Shown piece by piece: positions 27,410-35,698 of a stretch of DNA of 64,000 nt. Both the position numbers and the translations under genes were made by a program. The notes under the pieces were generated by a model, which worked only from the letters and a program-made list of their open reading frames with translations, searched no databases and had not been told where the DNA came from. The DNA is taken from assembly GCF_007002745.1 (NCBI RefSeq), contig NZ_SGNY01000010.1:1-64000 (forward strand). The letters run 5' to 3'. The stretch comes from Martinezella rhizogenes. Lineage in GTDB: Bacteria > Pseudomonadota > Alphaproteobacteria > Rhizobiales > Rhizobiaceae. Each line of letters begins with the position of its first letter. The stretch's first letter is position 1.

Positions 27410-28251
27410 GCCTTATCTCCAGCCCGGTTTCCGTCAGCAATCCGTTGGAGAGACTGAAAGGTCTCAATATAACTGCGACGGTCGCCCTCTCCCTGCTTGT
27501 CATCGCCATCGTCGTCGCCTGGTCGGTTGCACCGCAGCTCTTCACAAGTCTGAGCCCGGTCAACGGTGTCCCGGCCAACAAGCTCCTAGCGCCCAGTGCC
27601 GCACATTGGTTCGGCACGGATCATCTGGGGCGCGATCTCTACACGCGCGTCGTTTATGGCACCGCGTCCTCGGTATCGAGCGCGCTCGTCGCCGTCGTCA
27701 TTGGCGTGTTGGTCGGCGGCGTGATCGGTCTGCTCGCTGGATTTTTCGGCGGATGGGTGGATATCGTCTTTGCGCGTTTTGTCGACGTACTGCTGTCCAT
27801 CCCGAAGTTCCTGCTCGCGGTCATCATCGTCACGGCAATCGGCTTCGAGACGATAAACGCCGCCATTGCGACAGGCATATCAGCCATTGCGTTTTTCGCC
27901 CGTGTGGCGCGTTCGGAGGTCATCAAGACCCGCCAGGCGACCTTCGTGGAGGCATCTTTCCTCGCAGGTGGCTCACGCGGATACATCGTGCTGAGACATG
28001 TCCTGCCAAACGCATCTCGCTCGATGCTGCCGCTTGCCGTCCTGCAATTCGGCGAGTCCATTCTTGTCATCGCCAGCCTCGCCTTCCTCGGCTACGGCGA
28101 TCCGCCCCCCTCCTCCGACTGGGGCCTGCTGATTTCAATCGGCAAGGACTACCTCAAATGGCCCTGGCTCGTTTATGCCCCCGCGTTCGTTACGATCGTG
28201 ACCGTCCTCTCTGTCAACAGGATCAGCCGATGGCTTCGCAAATCGCACTGA
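27406..28251 (+). CDS. ABC permease, DppC family
   Basis: 281 residues. The DppC signature HWFGTDHLGRDLYTRVVYG is followed by six helices and the EAA loop FVEASFLAGGSRGYIVLRHV, then LPNASRSMLPL. It is short at the N-terminus compared with the DppC protein at 10 kb. Its last 22 bases overlap the start of the ATPase gene in another frame, so translation is coupled. Confidence 0.92.
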   Translation: MSLISSPVSVSNPLERLKGLNITATVALSLLVIAIVVAWSVAPQLFTSLSPVNGVPANKLLAPSAAHWFGTDHLGRDLYTRVVYGTASSVSSALVAVVIGVLVGGVIGLLAGFFGGWVDIVFARFVDVLLSIPKFLLAVIIVTAIGFETINAAIATGISAIAFFARVARSEVIKTRQATFVEASFLAGGSRGYIVLRHVLPNASRSMLPLAVLQFGESILVIASLAFLGYGDPPPSSDWGLLISIGKDYLKWPWLVYAPAFVTIVTVLSVNRISRWLRKSH

Positions 28252-29948
28252 AAACAGCGCCAATCCTTCCCGAGTTCGTGGCGGCGTCTCCACAACACGC
28301 GACGCCCCTCATCGCGGTCGAAAATCTTGTCGTTGCCTACCGGAGGCAGGAGGTCGTCCATAATGTCGGCTTCGAAATCGGGCGCGGCGAAAGCCTTGCC
28401 CTCATCGGGGAATCCGGTTCGGGAAAATCGACAATCGCGAAAGCCGTGCTGCGGCTTCTTCCCAACGGGGCGAACGCTACGGGTCAGGTCGTTTTCGACA
28501 GGCAGAATATTCTGGCATTGCCGGAACGGCGCTTCAGGCCGTATCGCGGCCGCGAAATCGGCTTCGTGCCGCAGGATCCCGGCAACTCCCTCAACCCTGT
28601 GAGAACAATCGGCGCGCAAGCACTCGAAGCGGCAGCGCTGACCGAAGAGGTCAATCCGGCGATCCGCAAGGCACTTATCCTCGAAACATTTGCCAAGGTG
28701 GGTCTCGACAATCCGCAACGGGTCTACGATTCCTATCCACATCAACTGTCCGGAGGCATGTTGCAGCGCGTGCTGATCGCTCTGGCAATATTGCCGCGTC
28801 CTGCCCTGCTGGTGGCGGACGAGCCGACCTCGGCGCTCGACGTCACGATCCAGAAACGCATCCTCGATCTCCTGTCCCGCCTTCGGGATGAGCTGAACAT
28901 CAGCCTGCTTCTCATTACCCATGATCTCGCGATAGCGGCAGAGCGGGCAGATAAGCTCGTTGTGCTGAAGAACGGCGTCGTGCAGGAGGCAGGCAAAACG
29001 TCTGCCGTTTTCTCCTCCCCTTCCTCTTCCTATGCGAAGAAACTCCATGGGGACGTGCCAGCCCTCAACCCTGACCGCTATGCAAAGTTTCGCGATCCGG
29101 GGTTCGGTCTCCTGAAGGGTGATAAGTCGCCGAAGATTGCGGTAGAGGGTGTCACCAAACGTTTCACCGTGGATGGCAAAACCCTGACGGCGGTGGACAA
29201 TATTTCATTTACGGTTCCGGCAGGCACGACCCATGCGCTCGTCGGCGAATCCGGCTCCGGCAAGACGACGACGATCCGCCTGCTGCTGGGGCTCGAAGAG
29301 CCGGAAAGCGGCACAATCACGGTTGCCGACGAGACCGTCACGAGCAAAAGCCGGGCTTCGCTCCGTTCTGTCTGGCGGCATCTTCAACTGGTTTACCAGA
29401 ACCCGTTTACGTCACTCGACCCGACGTGGAAGGTGGGACAGCTTGTGCGTGAACCACTCGATCGGTTCGAGATCGGGACGCCGAAAGAGCGCTCCGAGCG
29501 GGTACGGGAAGCTCTCGCGAATGTCGGCTTGAGTGAGCATTTGCTGGAACGCAAACCGTCGGCTCTCTCCGGCGGGCAGCGTCAACGTGTGGCGATCGCC
29601 CGCTCGCTGGTCCTCAAACCGGATGTGATTGTGCTGGACGAACCCACATCCGCTCTTGATGTCAGCGTTCAGGGCGACATCGTCGAGGTTCTGCTGTCTC
29701 TGCAGGCCAAGCTCGGCCTGACCTATGTCTTTGTTTCACACGACCTCGCTCTGGTCCGGCAACTTGCGCATAGCGTTTCGGTGATGCAGCGGGGACGCAT
29801 CGTCGAGCATGGAGCCGTCACCGAGATTTTCGGCAATCCGAGACACGAATATACCGCGTCGCTGCTGAACTCCATCCCGTCGGGCATTGCCGGGACGGTT
29901 CGCGTTCCCGCGGTCCGGCACACTCTGCGGAGGGAGCAACTCGCATGA
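28230..29948 (+). CDS. fused peptide-type ABC ATPase (DppD-DppF fusion, GsiA-like)
   Basis: 572 residues from ATG 28230; the frame is open further upstream only as an overlap with the permease. There are two nucleotide-binding domains. The first has GESGSGKS, LSGGMLQR and LLVADEPTSALD. The second has GESGSGKT, LSGGQRQR and VIVLDEPTSALD. The linker is shorter and its sequence differs from the ATPase at 8-10 kb, so the two importers are old paralogues rather than a recent duplication. It ends in a 4-base overlap with the flavin monooxygenase gene. Confidence 0.93.
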   Translation: MASQIALKTAPILPEFVAASPQHATPLIAVENLVVAYRRQEVVHNVGFEIGRGESLALIGESGSGKSTIAKAVLRLLPNGANATGQVVFDRQNILALPERRFRPYRGREIGFVPQDPGNSLNPVRTIGAQALEAAALTEEVNPAIRKALILETFAKVGLDNPQRVYDSYPHQLSGGMLQRVLIALAILPRPALLVADEPTSALDVTIQKRILDLLSRLRDELNISLLLITHDLAIAAERADKLVVLKNGVVQEAGKTSAVFSSPSSSYAKKLHGDVPALNPDRYAKFRDPGFGLLKGDKSPKIAVEGVTKRFTVDGKTLTAVDNISFTVPAGTTHALVGESGSGKTTTIRLLLGLEEPESGTITVADETVTSKSRASLRSVWRHLQLVYQNPFTSLDPTWKVGQLVREPLDRFEIGTPKERSERVREALANVGLSEHLLERKPSALSGGQRQRVAIARSLVLKPDVIVLDEPTSALDVSVQGDIVEVLLSLQAKLGLTYVFVSHDLALVRQLAHSVSVMQRGRIVEHGAVTEIFGNPRHEYTASLLNSIPSGIAGTVRVPAVRHTLRREQLA

Positions 29949-31078
29949 ATATTGCAGCACCTTCCCGCGACCTTCCCGCGTTGTTTCGACCTAAGCAGCG
30001 GCTTGGCTTCAATACGCGGGTGTCGTTCAACGACGATGACGGTCCGGCACAGGGGTTGCGACAGGGCATTGAACTGTTCAGGCAGGCGGAAAAGCTGGGA
30101 TATCAATCAGGCTGGGCCTATCAGCGTCACTTCGATCATTATCTGTCTTCCCCGTTGCCCTTCTTCGCGGCGGTCGGCCAGCATACGCGACACATCACGC
30201 TCGGCTCCGCCGTCATTCCGATGCGTTATCAGGATCCCATCCTTCTGGCCGAGGCGGCAGGAACGACCGACCTCTTGATCGACGGCCGACTTGAACTGGC
30301 GATTTCGACCGGGGCCAACGGTGCGTTTGACGCCGTCTTCGGAACAGTCGATGCCGATGCGCGAACGGAGGCAAAACGCCGCCAGTCGCGCTTCCTCGCA
30401 GCCATTGCCGGAGATGTATTGCACACTGTTACGGAGCGGGACCAAGGGGCGCCTCTGGGAGCCGGATTGCGGGTTACACCGCACAGCCCGACCTTGCGGA
30501 GCCGCATCCGACAGGGCTCTGCCAGCATCGATTCCGCCATCCAGGCCGCCGAACTTGGTATCGGCCTGATTTCAGGAACCGTCCTTCACGATCACGCCGA
30601 AGGCGAGACATTCGGTCAGTATCAGGCGCGGATCATCGACGCCTATCGCACCCATTGGCTTCGCATCTGGAAGACGCCGCCGCCGCCCGTCGCCGTTGCA
30701 GCTTCCATTCTGGTCGGGACCACCGCCGAACTGCGTGAGAAATATGCCGCTTACGACCTCGAGCGCCGCACGGTGGGAATTGCCGCGTCACGCCCGAAGG
30801 GTGCGTTGGCTCCTGCCGGCCAACCGGTCGGTGCGCAGATTTCTCCCGTTTTTCAAGGTACACCGGACGAGGTTATCGAGAGCATATTGAGCGACCCGGG
30901 ACTGGCGACCGCAGATGAACTCGTTCTGTTTCTGCCACCCGCTTTCGCATTGCCAGAAAACATACGATTGCTCTCCGATCTTGCAACGACAGTCGCTCCA
31001 TCTCTGGGATGGACGCCTGCTCCGGATCACGAAATGCCGTCACAGACGACAATCCAAGGTTCCAGGCAGCAAGGATAG
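29945..31078 (+). CDS. LLM-class flavin-dependent oxidoreductase
   Basis: 377 residues of bacterial-luciferase-like TIM barrel: RLGFNTRVSFNDDDGPAQGL, LFRQAEKLGYQSGWAYQRHF, TRHITLGSAVIPMRYQDPIL and LIDGRLELAISTG. Members use reduced flavin from a partner reductase to oxygenate substrates, often cleaving C-S bonds. It is translationally coupled to the importer ATPase, and an FMN reductase lies 2.6 kb downstream. The substrate is probably what the importer brings in. It differs clearly from the SsuD-like gene that follows, so the two should act on different bonds or steps. Confidence 0.87.
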   Translation: MNIAAPSRDLPALFRPKQRLGFNTRVSFNDDDGPAQGLRQGIELFRQAEKLGYQSGWAYQRHFDHYLSSPLPFFAAVGQHTRHITLGSAVIPMRYQDPILLAEAAGTTDLLIDGRLELAISTGANGAFDAVFGTVDADARTEAKRRQSRFLAAIAGDVLHTVTERDQGAPLGAGLRVTPHSPTLRSRIRQGSASIDSAIQAAELGIGLISGTVLHDHAEGETFGQYQARIIDAYRTHWLRIWKTPPPPVAVAASILVGTTAELREKYAAYDLERRTVGIAASRPKGALAPAGQPVGAQISPVFQGTPDEVIESILSDPGLATADELVLFLPPAFALPENIRLLSDLATTVAPSLGWTPAPDHEMPSQTTIQGSRQQG

Positions 31079-31103
31079 TCGGGCAATATTTTCTACATAT
31101 TCC

Positions 31104-31129
31104 ATAGAAATAGAAAGACCTGTCTTCCT
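31104..31129 (+). promoter_or_regulatory. copy C of the 26-bp organosulfur-block motif
   Basis: ATAGAAATAGAAAGACCTG then TCTTCCT, 57 bases upstream of the SsuD-like start. It is preceded by TTCTA 9 bases before TAGAA (31091-31109), the clearest inverted repeat of the three copies. Likely the promoter/operator for the monooxygenase-SfnB-reductase genes. Confidence 0.62.
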
Positions 31130-31186
31130 CATATGCCACGCCGGCATTAGCTTTTACCCGATATCCAGAAACACCAAGGAGCTCCC

Positions 31187-32290
31187 ATGGCTGCGGAATT
31201 CATCAGCGTCAGCTTTCCCAACGCGTCCAATGATCTGAACCCCATCCCGGATGCTCCGGTCGATCCGCTCTTCCTGGAACGCTATGCGCGTGCACTGGAC
31301 GACTACGGGTTCAACTACACGCTCATTCCCTATTCCTCTTCCTCGTTCGATCCCTTCACATTGGGCGCGACGGTGCTTGCGCATACGAAGAATATCAAGA
31401 TCATCGTCGCACTCCGGCCCAACACCGTTTATCCGACGGTTGCGGCCAAATCTCTCGCCACGCTCGACCAGTTGAGCGGTGGCCGCGTCGTCGTCCACTT
31501 CATCGCGGGCGGAAGCGACGAGGAGCAGGCGCGCGAGGGAGATTTCCTCAACAAGGAAGAGCGTTACGAGCGGCAGGAAGAATATATCCGCATACTTCGT
31601 CTTGCCTGGACGTCAACCGAGCCCTTCGATTTCGACGGCAAATATTACCAGTTCAAGCAGTTTCGCAGCGCCGTACGTCCCACCAACGGCCTGATCCCGA
31701 TTTCGCTCGGCGGCTCGTCGGATGCCGCCTATCGTATCGGCGGCTCGTTGTGCGACATTTTCGGCCTCTGGGGCGAACCGCTGGCTGAAACCAAGCAGCA
31801 GATTGACCGCATCTACGCCGAAGCCGCAAAAGCGGGTCGAACCGATCGCCCGCGTATCTGGGTCACCTTCCGGCCAATCGTGGCTGAAACGGATGAACTG
31901 GCCTGGGACAAGGCGCACAGGGTTCTCGACCGTCTGAACGAGAACCGCCAGAAGGGTCTTTCCCGCGCGCCGGTCAACGCAACACCACCCGCTAATATCG
32001 GCTCCCAGCGCCTGCTCGATATCGCCAAACGCGGCGATGTCCATGACCGCGCGCTCTGGTATCCGACGGTCACCGCGACCAATGCAAGCGGCGCGACAAC
32101 CGCTCTGGTCGGATCACCCCGCACAATCGCCGACTCCATTCTCGACTATATTGATCTCGGCGCCGATCTGATTTCGATCCGTGGATACGACAACTATAAT
32201 GATGCCGTCGACTACGGACGATATATCCTGCCCCTCGTCCGCGAGGGTATTCGCGAACGTGAAGAGGCAAAGAAGAAGACCGCCGCGTGA
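31187..32290 (+). CDS. alkanesulfonate-monooxygenase-like (SsuD-type) LLM flavoprotein
   Basis: 367 residues, with AAGGAG 6-7 bases before the ATG. SsuD-type blocks are LDDYGFNYTLIPYSSSSFDP, KIIVALRPNTVYPTVAAKSL, the active-site stretch VHFIAGGSDEEQAREGDFL and LGGSSDAAYRIGGSLCD. SsuD uses FMNH2 and O2 to release sulfite from alkanesulfonates. The presence of an SsuE/MsuE-like reductase and an SfnB-like protein in the same unit supports a sulfonate or sulfone substrate. The region lacks SsuABC-type transport genes; the peptide-type importer may replace them. Confidence 0.88.
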   Translation: MAAEFISVSFPNASNDLNPIPDAPVDPLFLERYARALDDYGFNYTLIPYSSSSFDPFTLGATVLAHTKNIKIIVALRPNTVYPTVAAKSLATLDQLSGGRVVVHFIAGGSDEEQAREGDFLNKEERYERQEEYIRILRLAWTSTEPFDFDGKYYQFKQFRSAVRPTNGLIPISLGGSSDAAYRIGGSLCDIFGLWGEPLAETKQQIDRIYAEAAKAGRTDRPRIWVTFRPIVAETDELAWDKAHRVLDRLNENRQKGLSRAPVNATPPANIGSQRLLDIAKRGDVHDRALWYPTVTATNASGATTALVGSPRTIADSILDYIDLGADLISIRGYDNYNDAVDYGRYILPLVREGIREREEAKKKTAA

Positions 32291-32403
32291 TCACGGCGGT
32301 CCGGCCACGCCGTCGGACCCATCCACCTCTTCTTCCAAGACGGGGATCATCCACGCCCGCAACGGATGATCCCGCCCGCCGACCTTCAGAAAGCCGTTAC
32401 CGC

Positions 32404-33585
32404 ATGTCCTACGATCCCACCGCACTTGACGCCGCCGTGCGCGCCGTTTCCGAAGCCGCACCGGATGCGGATCAGACCGGTCAATTTCCCTGGACCGGTA
32501 TTCGTGCCGTTCATCAGGCTGGGCTTCTTGAGAGCACCGTGGCCACGCGTTACGGCGGTTCGGGAGGCAACTTGAACACCGCAGCCCATATTCTGGCGGC
32601 GCTTGGACGCGGTGATCCTTCTGTAGCGCTCATCAGCGCGATGACGATCTTCACGCATCTGGGACAGGCGGCAAAAGACCACTGGCCGGACGGTCTCTAC
32701 AGGGAACTTCTTTCCAGGGCCAAACACCAGCCATTGCTGCTCAACGCCGCCCGTGTGGAACCGGAACTGGGTTCTCCGGCGCGCGGCGGATTGCCGGCCA
32801 CGCGTGCACACCGGACGGCAAATGGCTGGTCGATCACCGGGCGCAAGCGCTTCGTGACGGGCGCGCACGGCCTCACGCACTTCCTCGTATGGGCGCACAC
32901 CGACGAGGCTCAGGCTCGGGTCGGTACGTTCGTCGTTCCAAACGGCCTGCCCGGCATCAAGATCATAGAAAACTGGAAAAGCCTTGGAATGCGGGCGACG
33001 GGTTCGCACGACGTCGAATATACCGATGTTGAAATTCCGGCGGAAAATGTGCTGGAGCTTGTTGATCCCTCGGTCGCCCAGCAGGATAATCGCGGCCATG
33101 CAGCAATGACCCTTGCGCTGACTGCAATCTATCTGGGCGCGGCTGAGGCCGCTCAGGAAGCGTTCATCCGCTTCGCGCATGAGCGCGTGCCCGCCAATCT
33201 GGGCCGTCCGATTGCGCAGACGGAACGTTTCGTCGAGCTCTCGGGTGAGATCGACCTTCTGGTTTCCGGAGCCCGCCAGATCATCTTTGGCGCGCTCGCA
33301 AACCATATCGGCGATGCCGAACACCTGATAAGGGCCCGGCTTCTCGCCGGCAGGCAAATCCGCGACGCTGTCCAGCTTGCTGTCCGCGGCATCGGCAATC
33401 CCGGCCTCAACGCCGATCTGGGCCTGGAGCGGCATTTCCGGGATATCCAGTCGGTTCTCGTCCATGCCCCCCAGGAGGATACGTCCGTCGCCATTCTCGG
33501 ACGTACTGCTTTTGAGCGCTGGAAAACGGGCGAGAATGACCGATCAAAACACCCAGCCAGCCTGTCAGTCCTGAAGACAGCTTAA
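32404..33585 (+). CDS. acyl-CoA dehydrogenase-fold monooxygenase, SfnB-like
   Basis: 393 residues from ATG 32404. A GTG at 32287 overlapping the previous stop is possible but would add a Pro/Arg-rich tail with no domain. The fold shows an N-terminal helical domain (FPWTGIRAVHQAGLLESTVA, GGSGGNL), a central beta domain (WSITGRKRFVTGAHGLTHFL, NWKSLGMRATGSHDVEYTDV) and a C-terminal helix bundle. Members of the DszC/SfnB subgroup use reduced FMN to oxygenate sulfur or amine compounds rather than dehydrogenating CoA esters. It should draw flavin from the downstream reductase. Confidence 0.84.
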   Translation: MSYDPTALDAAVRAVSEAAPDADQTGQFPWTGIRAVHQAGLLESTVATRYGGSGGNLNTAAHILAALGRGDPSVALISAMTIFTHLGQAAKDHWPDGLYRELLSRAKHQPLLLNAARVEPELGSPARGGLPATRAHRTANGWSITGRKRFVTGAHGLTHFLVWAHTDEAQARVGTFVVPNGLPGIKIIENWKSLGMRATGSHDVEYTDVEIPAENVLELVDPSVAQQDNRGHAAMTLALTAIYLGAAEAAQEAFIRFAHERVPANLGRPIAQTERFVELSGEIDLLVSGARQIIFGALANHIGDAEHLIRARLLAGRQIRDAVQLAVRGIGNPGLNADLGLERHFRDIQSVLVHAPQEDTSVAILGRTAFERWKTGENDRSKHPASLSVLKTA

Positions 33586-33634
33586 GGCGCAGTAGCGCGA
33601 TCCACTTCCTCATGATCATCCGAGAGAACGTCCA

Positions 33635-34195
33635 ATGAGCAACAATCTGATCGTCGGTTTCTCCGGCAATACGTCACGCCCATCAAACACGAAGCGTTTT
33701 GTTGAAAATGTCAGCGAAGCACTGGCCGGGCAACTGGGCCTGCAGCATCAGGTTTTCGACGTCGAGGATCTGGGGACATCGTTAGGCTCGGCGCGATCCG
33801 TAACGGATCTTGATGGGAACGCACAGCGGGTTGTTCAGACGATTATCGAGGCCGAAGCTCTGGTGATCGGCTCACCAACCTACAAGGGAAGTTATACGGG
33901 CCTCTTTAAACACGTCATCGATCTTCTCGACCCCGCCGACCTCAGAGGCAAGCCGATCATCCTGACGGCGACCGGCGGCGGAGACCAGCATTCACTTGTG
34001 GTGGAGCATCAACTCAGACCGCTATTTGCGTTTTTCGAAGCGTTCGTGACACCGACCGCAATCTACACCTCCGGCCGTGATTTTATAGAAGGTGCGCTTT
34101 CACCGACTATAAACGCGCGGGTAAATCAGGCAATCGCAGAAGCTGTCTTGCTCGTGAAAGCACGTTATGAAAGCGTAACAATCGCTGCGGAATAA
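33635..34195 (+). CDS. NAD(P)H-dependent FMN reductase, SsuE/MsuE-like
   Basis: 186 residues of flavodoxin fold: LIVGFSGNTSRPSNTKRFVE (phosphate-binding loop), ALVIGSPTYKGSYTGLFKHV (FMN contact) and TATGGGDQHSLVVEHQLRPL. These are the hallmarks of the SsuE/MsuE group. It supplies FMNH2 to the flavin monooxygenases encoded upstream and is the last gene of the organosulfur block. The start has GAGA about 8 bases upstream. Confidence 0.9.
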   Translation: MSNNLIVGFSGNTSRPSNTKRFVENVSEALAGQLGLQHQVFDVEDLGTSLGSARSVTDLDGNAQRVVQTIIEAEALVIGSPTYKGSYTGLFKHVIDLLDPADLRGKPIILTATGGGDQHSLVVEHQLRPLFAFFEAFVTPTAIYTSGRDFIEGALSPTINARVNQAIAEAVLLVKARYESVTIAAE

Positions 34196-34285
34196 CGGGA
34201 TCATGTGCAGGGATAAGTATGTAATGGCTCGCTCAAAACGCCCGTTTAATTTTTTATAAGATCGGATCGGTATCGCCAGCGCCGC

Positions 34286-34483
34286 GTGCTCAGCGAAATG
34301 AATGGTGATCAGGTCTATGATATTGGGATCAGTGGATGCACGGTTATACGGGACAATCGAGCGGCTCCTGATGGAGAGCCGATCAAGAATGTTGGGCTCC
34401 TCATTGAGTTAATGCCAAATTGGCATGGAGTATGTTGTTGCCGGTTGAACATCGATACATTTTCAACTTTGGCTTCAGCTTAA
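34286..34483 (+). pseudogene. DUF1127-like fragment
   Basis: A 65-residue frame from GTG 34286 (open back to about 34258) begins VLSEMNGDQVYDIGISGCTV. This resembles the DUF1127 core (L--L-D--L-DIGIS) of small rhizobial Arg-rich proteins. The Arg-rich C-terminus of that family is absent and the tail shows no similarity. It is probably a decayed small gene. A 15-bp palindrome lies inside it (34412-34426). Confidence 0.28.
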
Positions 34484-34654
34484 TCTCCAGTCCTAAATGA
34501 ACCGGGCACGGGGGAGAACAAACCTTCAGTTTCTTGCTCCTTGCAGGCACAGCATGACCATCTCTTTCAGCAAGCATCTCAGGCTGGCTGATCGCGAATG
34601 ACGCCGACATCGATACGCGATGTCGGCCGGCTCACATGAGGTTCGTAAACTGGA

Positions 34655-35617
34655 CTATCCTTGAACCATGTTGAGGCAAATAACGGTCCTGTCATCGCTG
34701 AATTCCGCCGTTGTCGAACCTTTGACGGACGGATACTCACGCAGCTTGTGAAAATCCGCCGCTTCGACACGTGCGAATTCCGCTTCCCAGGCCGTAACAT
34801 CCGTCCCCGCCGGCAGGGACAAATAGCCGTCGGAGAATATTTCAACACTCGAGAGCCCGTCTTTGGCGATACGGACGTCAACCGTCCCCTCCTGCATGAC
34901 CGTTCCGCCATTCACCGAGGCGTAACCCAGTACATGCCCATGCCGGTTTGCGAATTGCGGTTGGACACGGATTCCACCCATCAGGAATTCCTCGACCGTT
35001 TCGATGTTATTCTCGAGACCGCTCATGCCCGCTGCGGCAATGACGACATTGTCCGCTTCCCGCGCCGTCATGATGCCGCTTGCGACGGCCGAACGCAGGC
35101 CTGAGAAGATCGTCGCGCGTGTGCGCGCCTCGGCCGCATCACCATCACCGATGGCGGCAAGAAGCTGTTTGAACACGAATATACGCGCCGAAGTGCTTAC
35201 CGTATCGATCAGCTTTGTGTGCTGAAACAGACGGGTGCCGTTGATCCTGACGCCGGAATCGCCGGCAAGCAGCAGGCGGAAGCTGTCGCCCATATCCGCC
35301 ACGATCGCCAGGGTGGTCGATGGCGGATGGCCGGCATTGATGCGCTGCGCCTCCTTTTTCAGAATATCGCTGATATTCTGAAAAAGCGCGGGCGCGGCGA
35401 GCGTTTCCAACCTGCCGTCAAGGCTCATCTCAGCAACGGCATTGGCGGCGGCAAGGGCTGCGATGCGGCCGGAACTAAGCCCGCTGTAACTTGCTCCGGT
35501 CGGATCGGTCGCGCCGTCGAAAACGGCCAGAACCCGTCCGGGAATGAGAAGTGCCACATCGTCCCCCGGCTTTGCGGCGTTCTTGTATTTCGATTGCGAA
35601 AAGCTCGCGATATTCAT
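34655..35617 (-). CDS. PP2C-like phosphatase domain protein in an importer operon
   Basis: 320 residues from ATG 35617; the frame extends 13 codons further upstream, but MNIASFSQSKYKN fits as the start. PP2C metal-site motifs are recognisable: VLAVFDGATDPTG (motif with Asp), LLLAGDSGVRING (GDS), EIFSDGYLSLP (SDG) and SDDRTVI (DD-T) near the C-terminus. The family removes phosphate from Ser/Thr or, in some groups, other substrates. It is cytoplasmic and is the last gene after a permease, ATPase and binding protein. Either it regulates the transporter or it dephosphorylates the imported solute; sequence cannot decide. Confidence 0.75.
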   Translation of the reverse strand: MNIASFSQSKYKNAAKPGDDVALLIPGRVLAVFDGATDPTGASYSGLSSGRIAALAAANAVAEMSLDGRLETLAAPALFQNISDILKKEAQRINAGHPPSTTLAIVADMGDSFRLLLAGDSGVRINGTRLFQHTKLIDTVSTSARIFVFKQLLAAIGDGDAAEARTRATIFSGLRSAVASGIMTAREADNVVIAAAGMSGLENNIETVEEFLMGGIRVQPQFANRHGHVLGYASVNGGTVMQEGTVDVRIAKDGLSSVEIFSDGYLSLPAGTDVTAWEAEFARVEAADFHKLREYPSVKGSTTAEFSDDRTVICLNMVQG

Positions 35618-35698
35618 CTTTCTTGTGTCCTTGCAGAGGGAGGCTGGCGGCGACACATGGTCGCCGCTGCTGCAGTTTTGAATGATATTTGGATGGTT

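Noticed and set aside
27339..28229. N-terminal extension of the ABC ATPase back through the permease gene
   Set aside because: The extension is out-of-frame permease sequence with Arg/Cys-rich translation; ATG 28230 starts a normal ATPase.
34412..34426. ATGCCAAATTGGCAT palindrome after the FMN reductase
   Set aside because: No nearby start codon or regulator that it would serve; may be chance.
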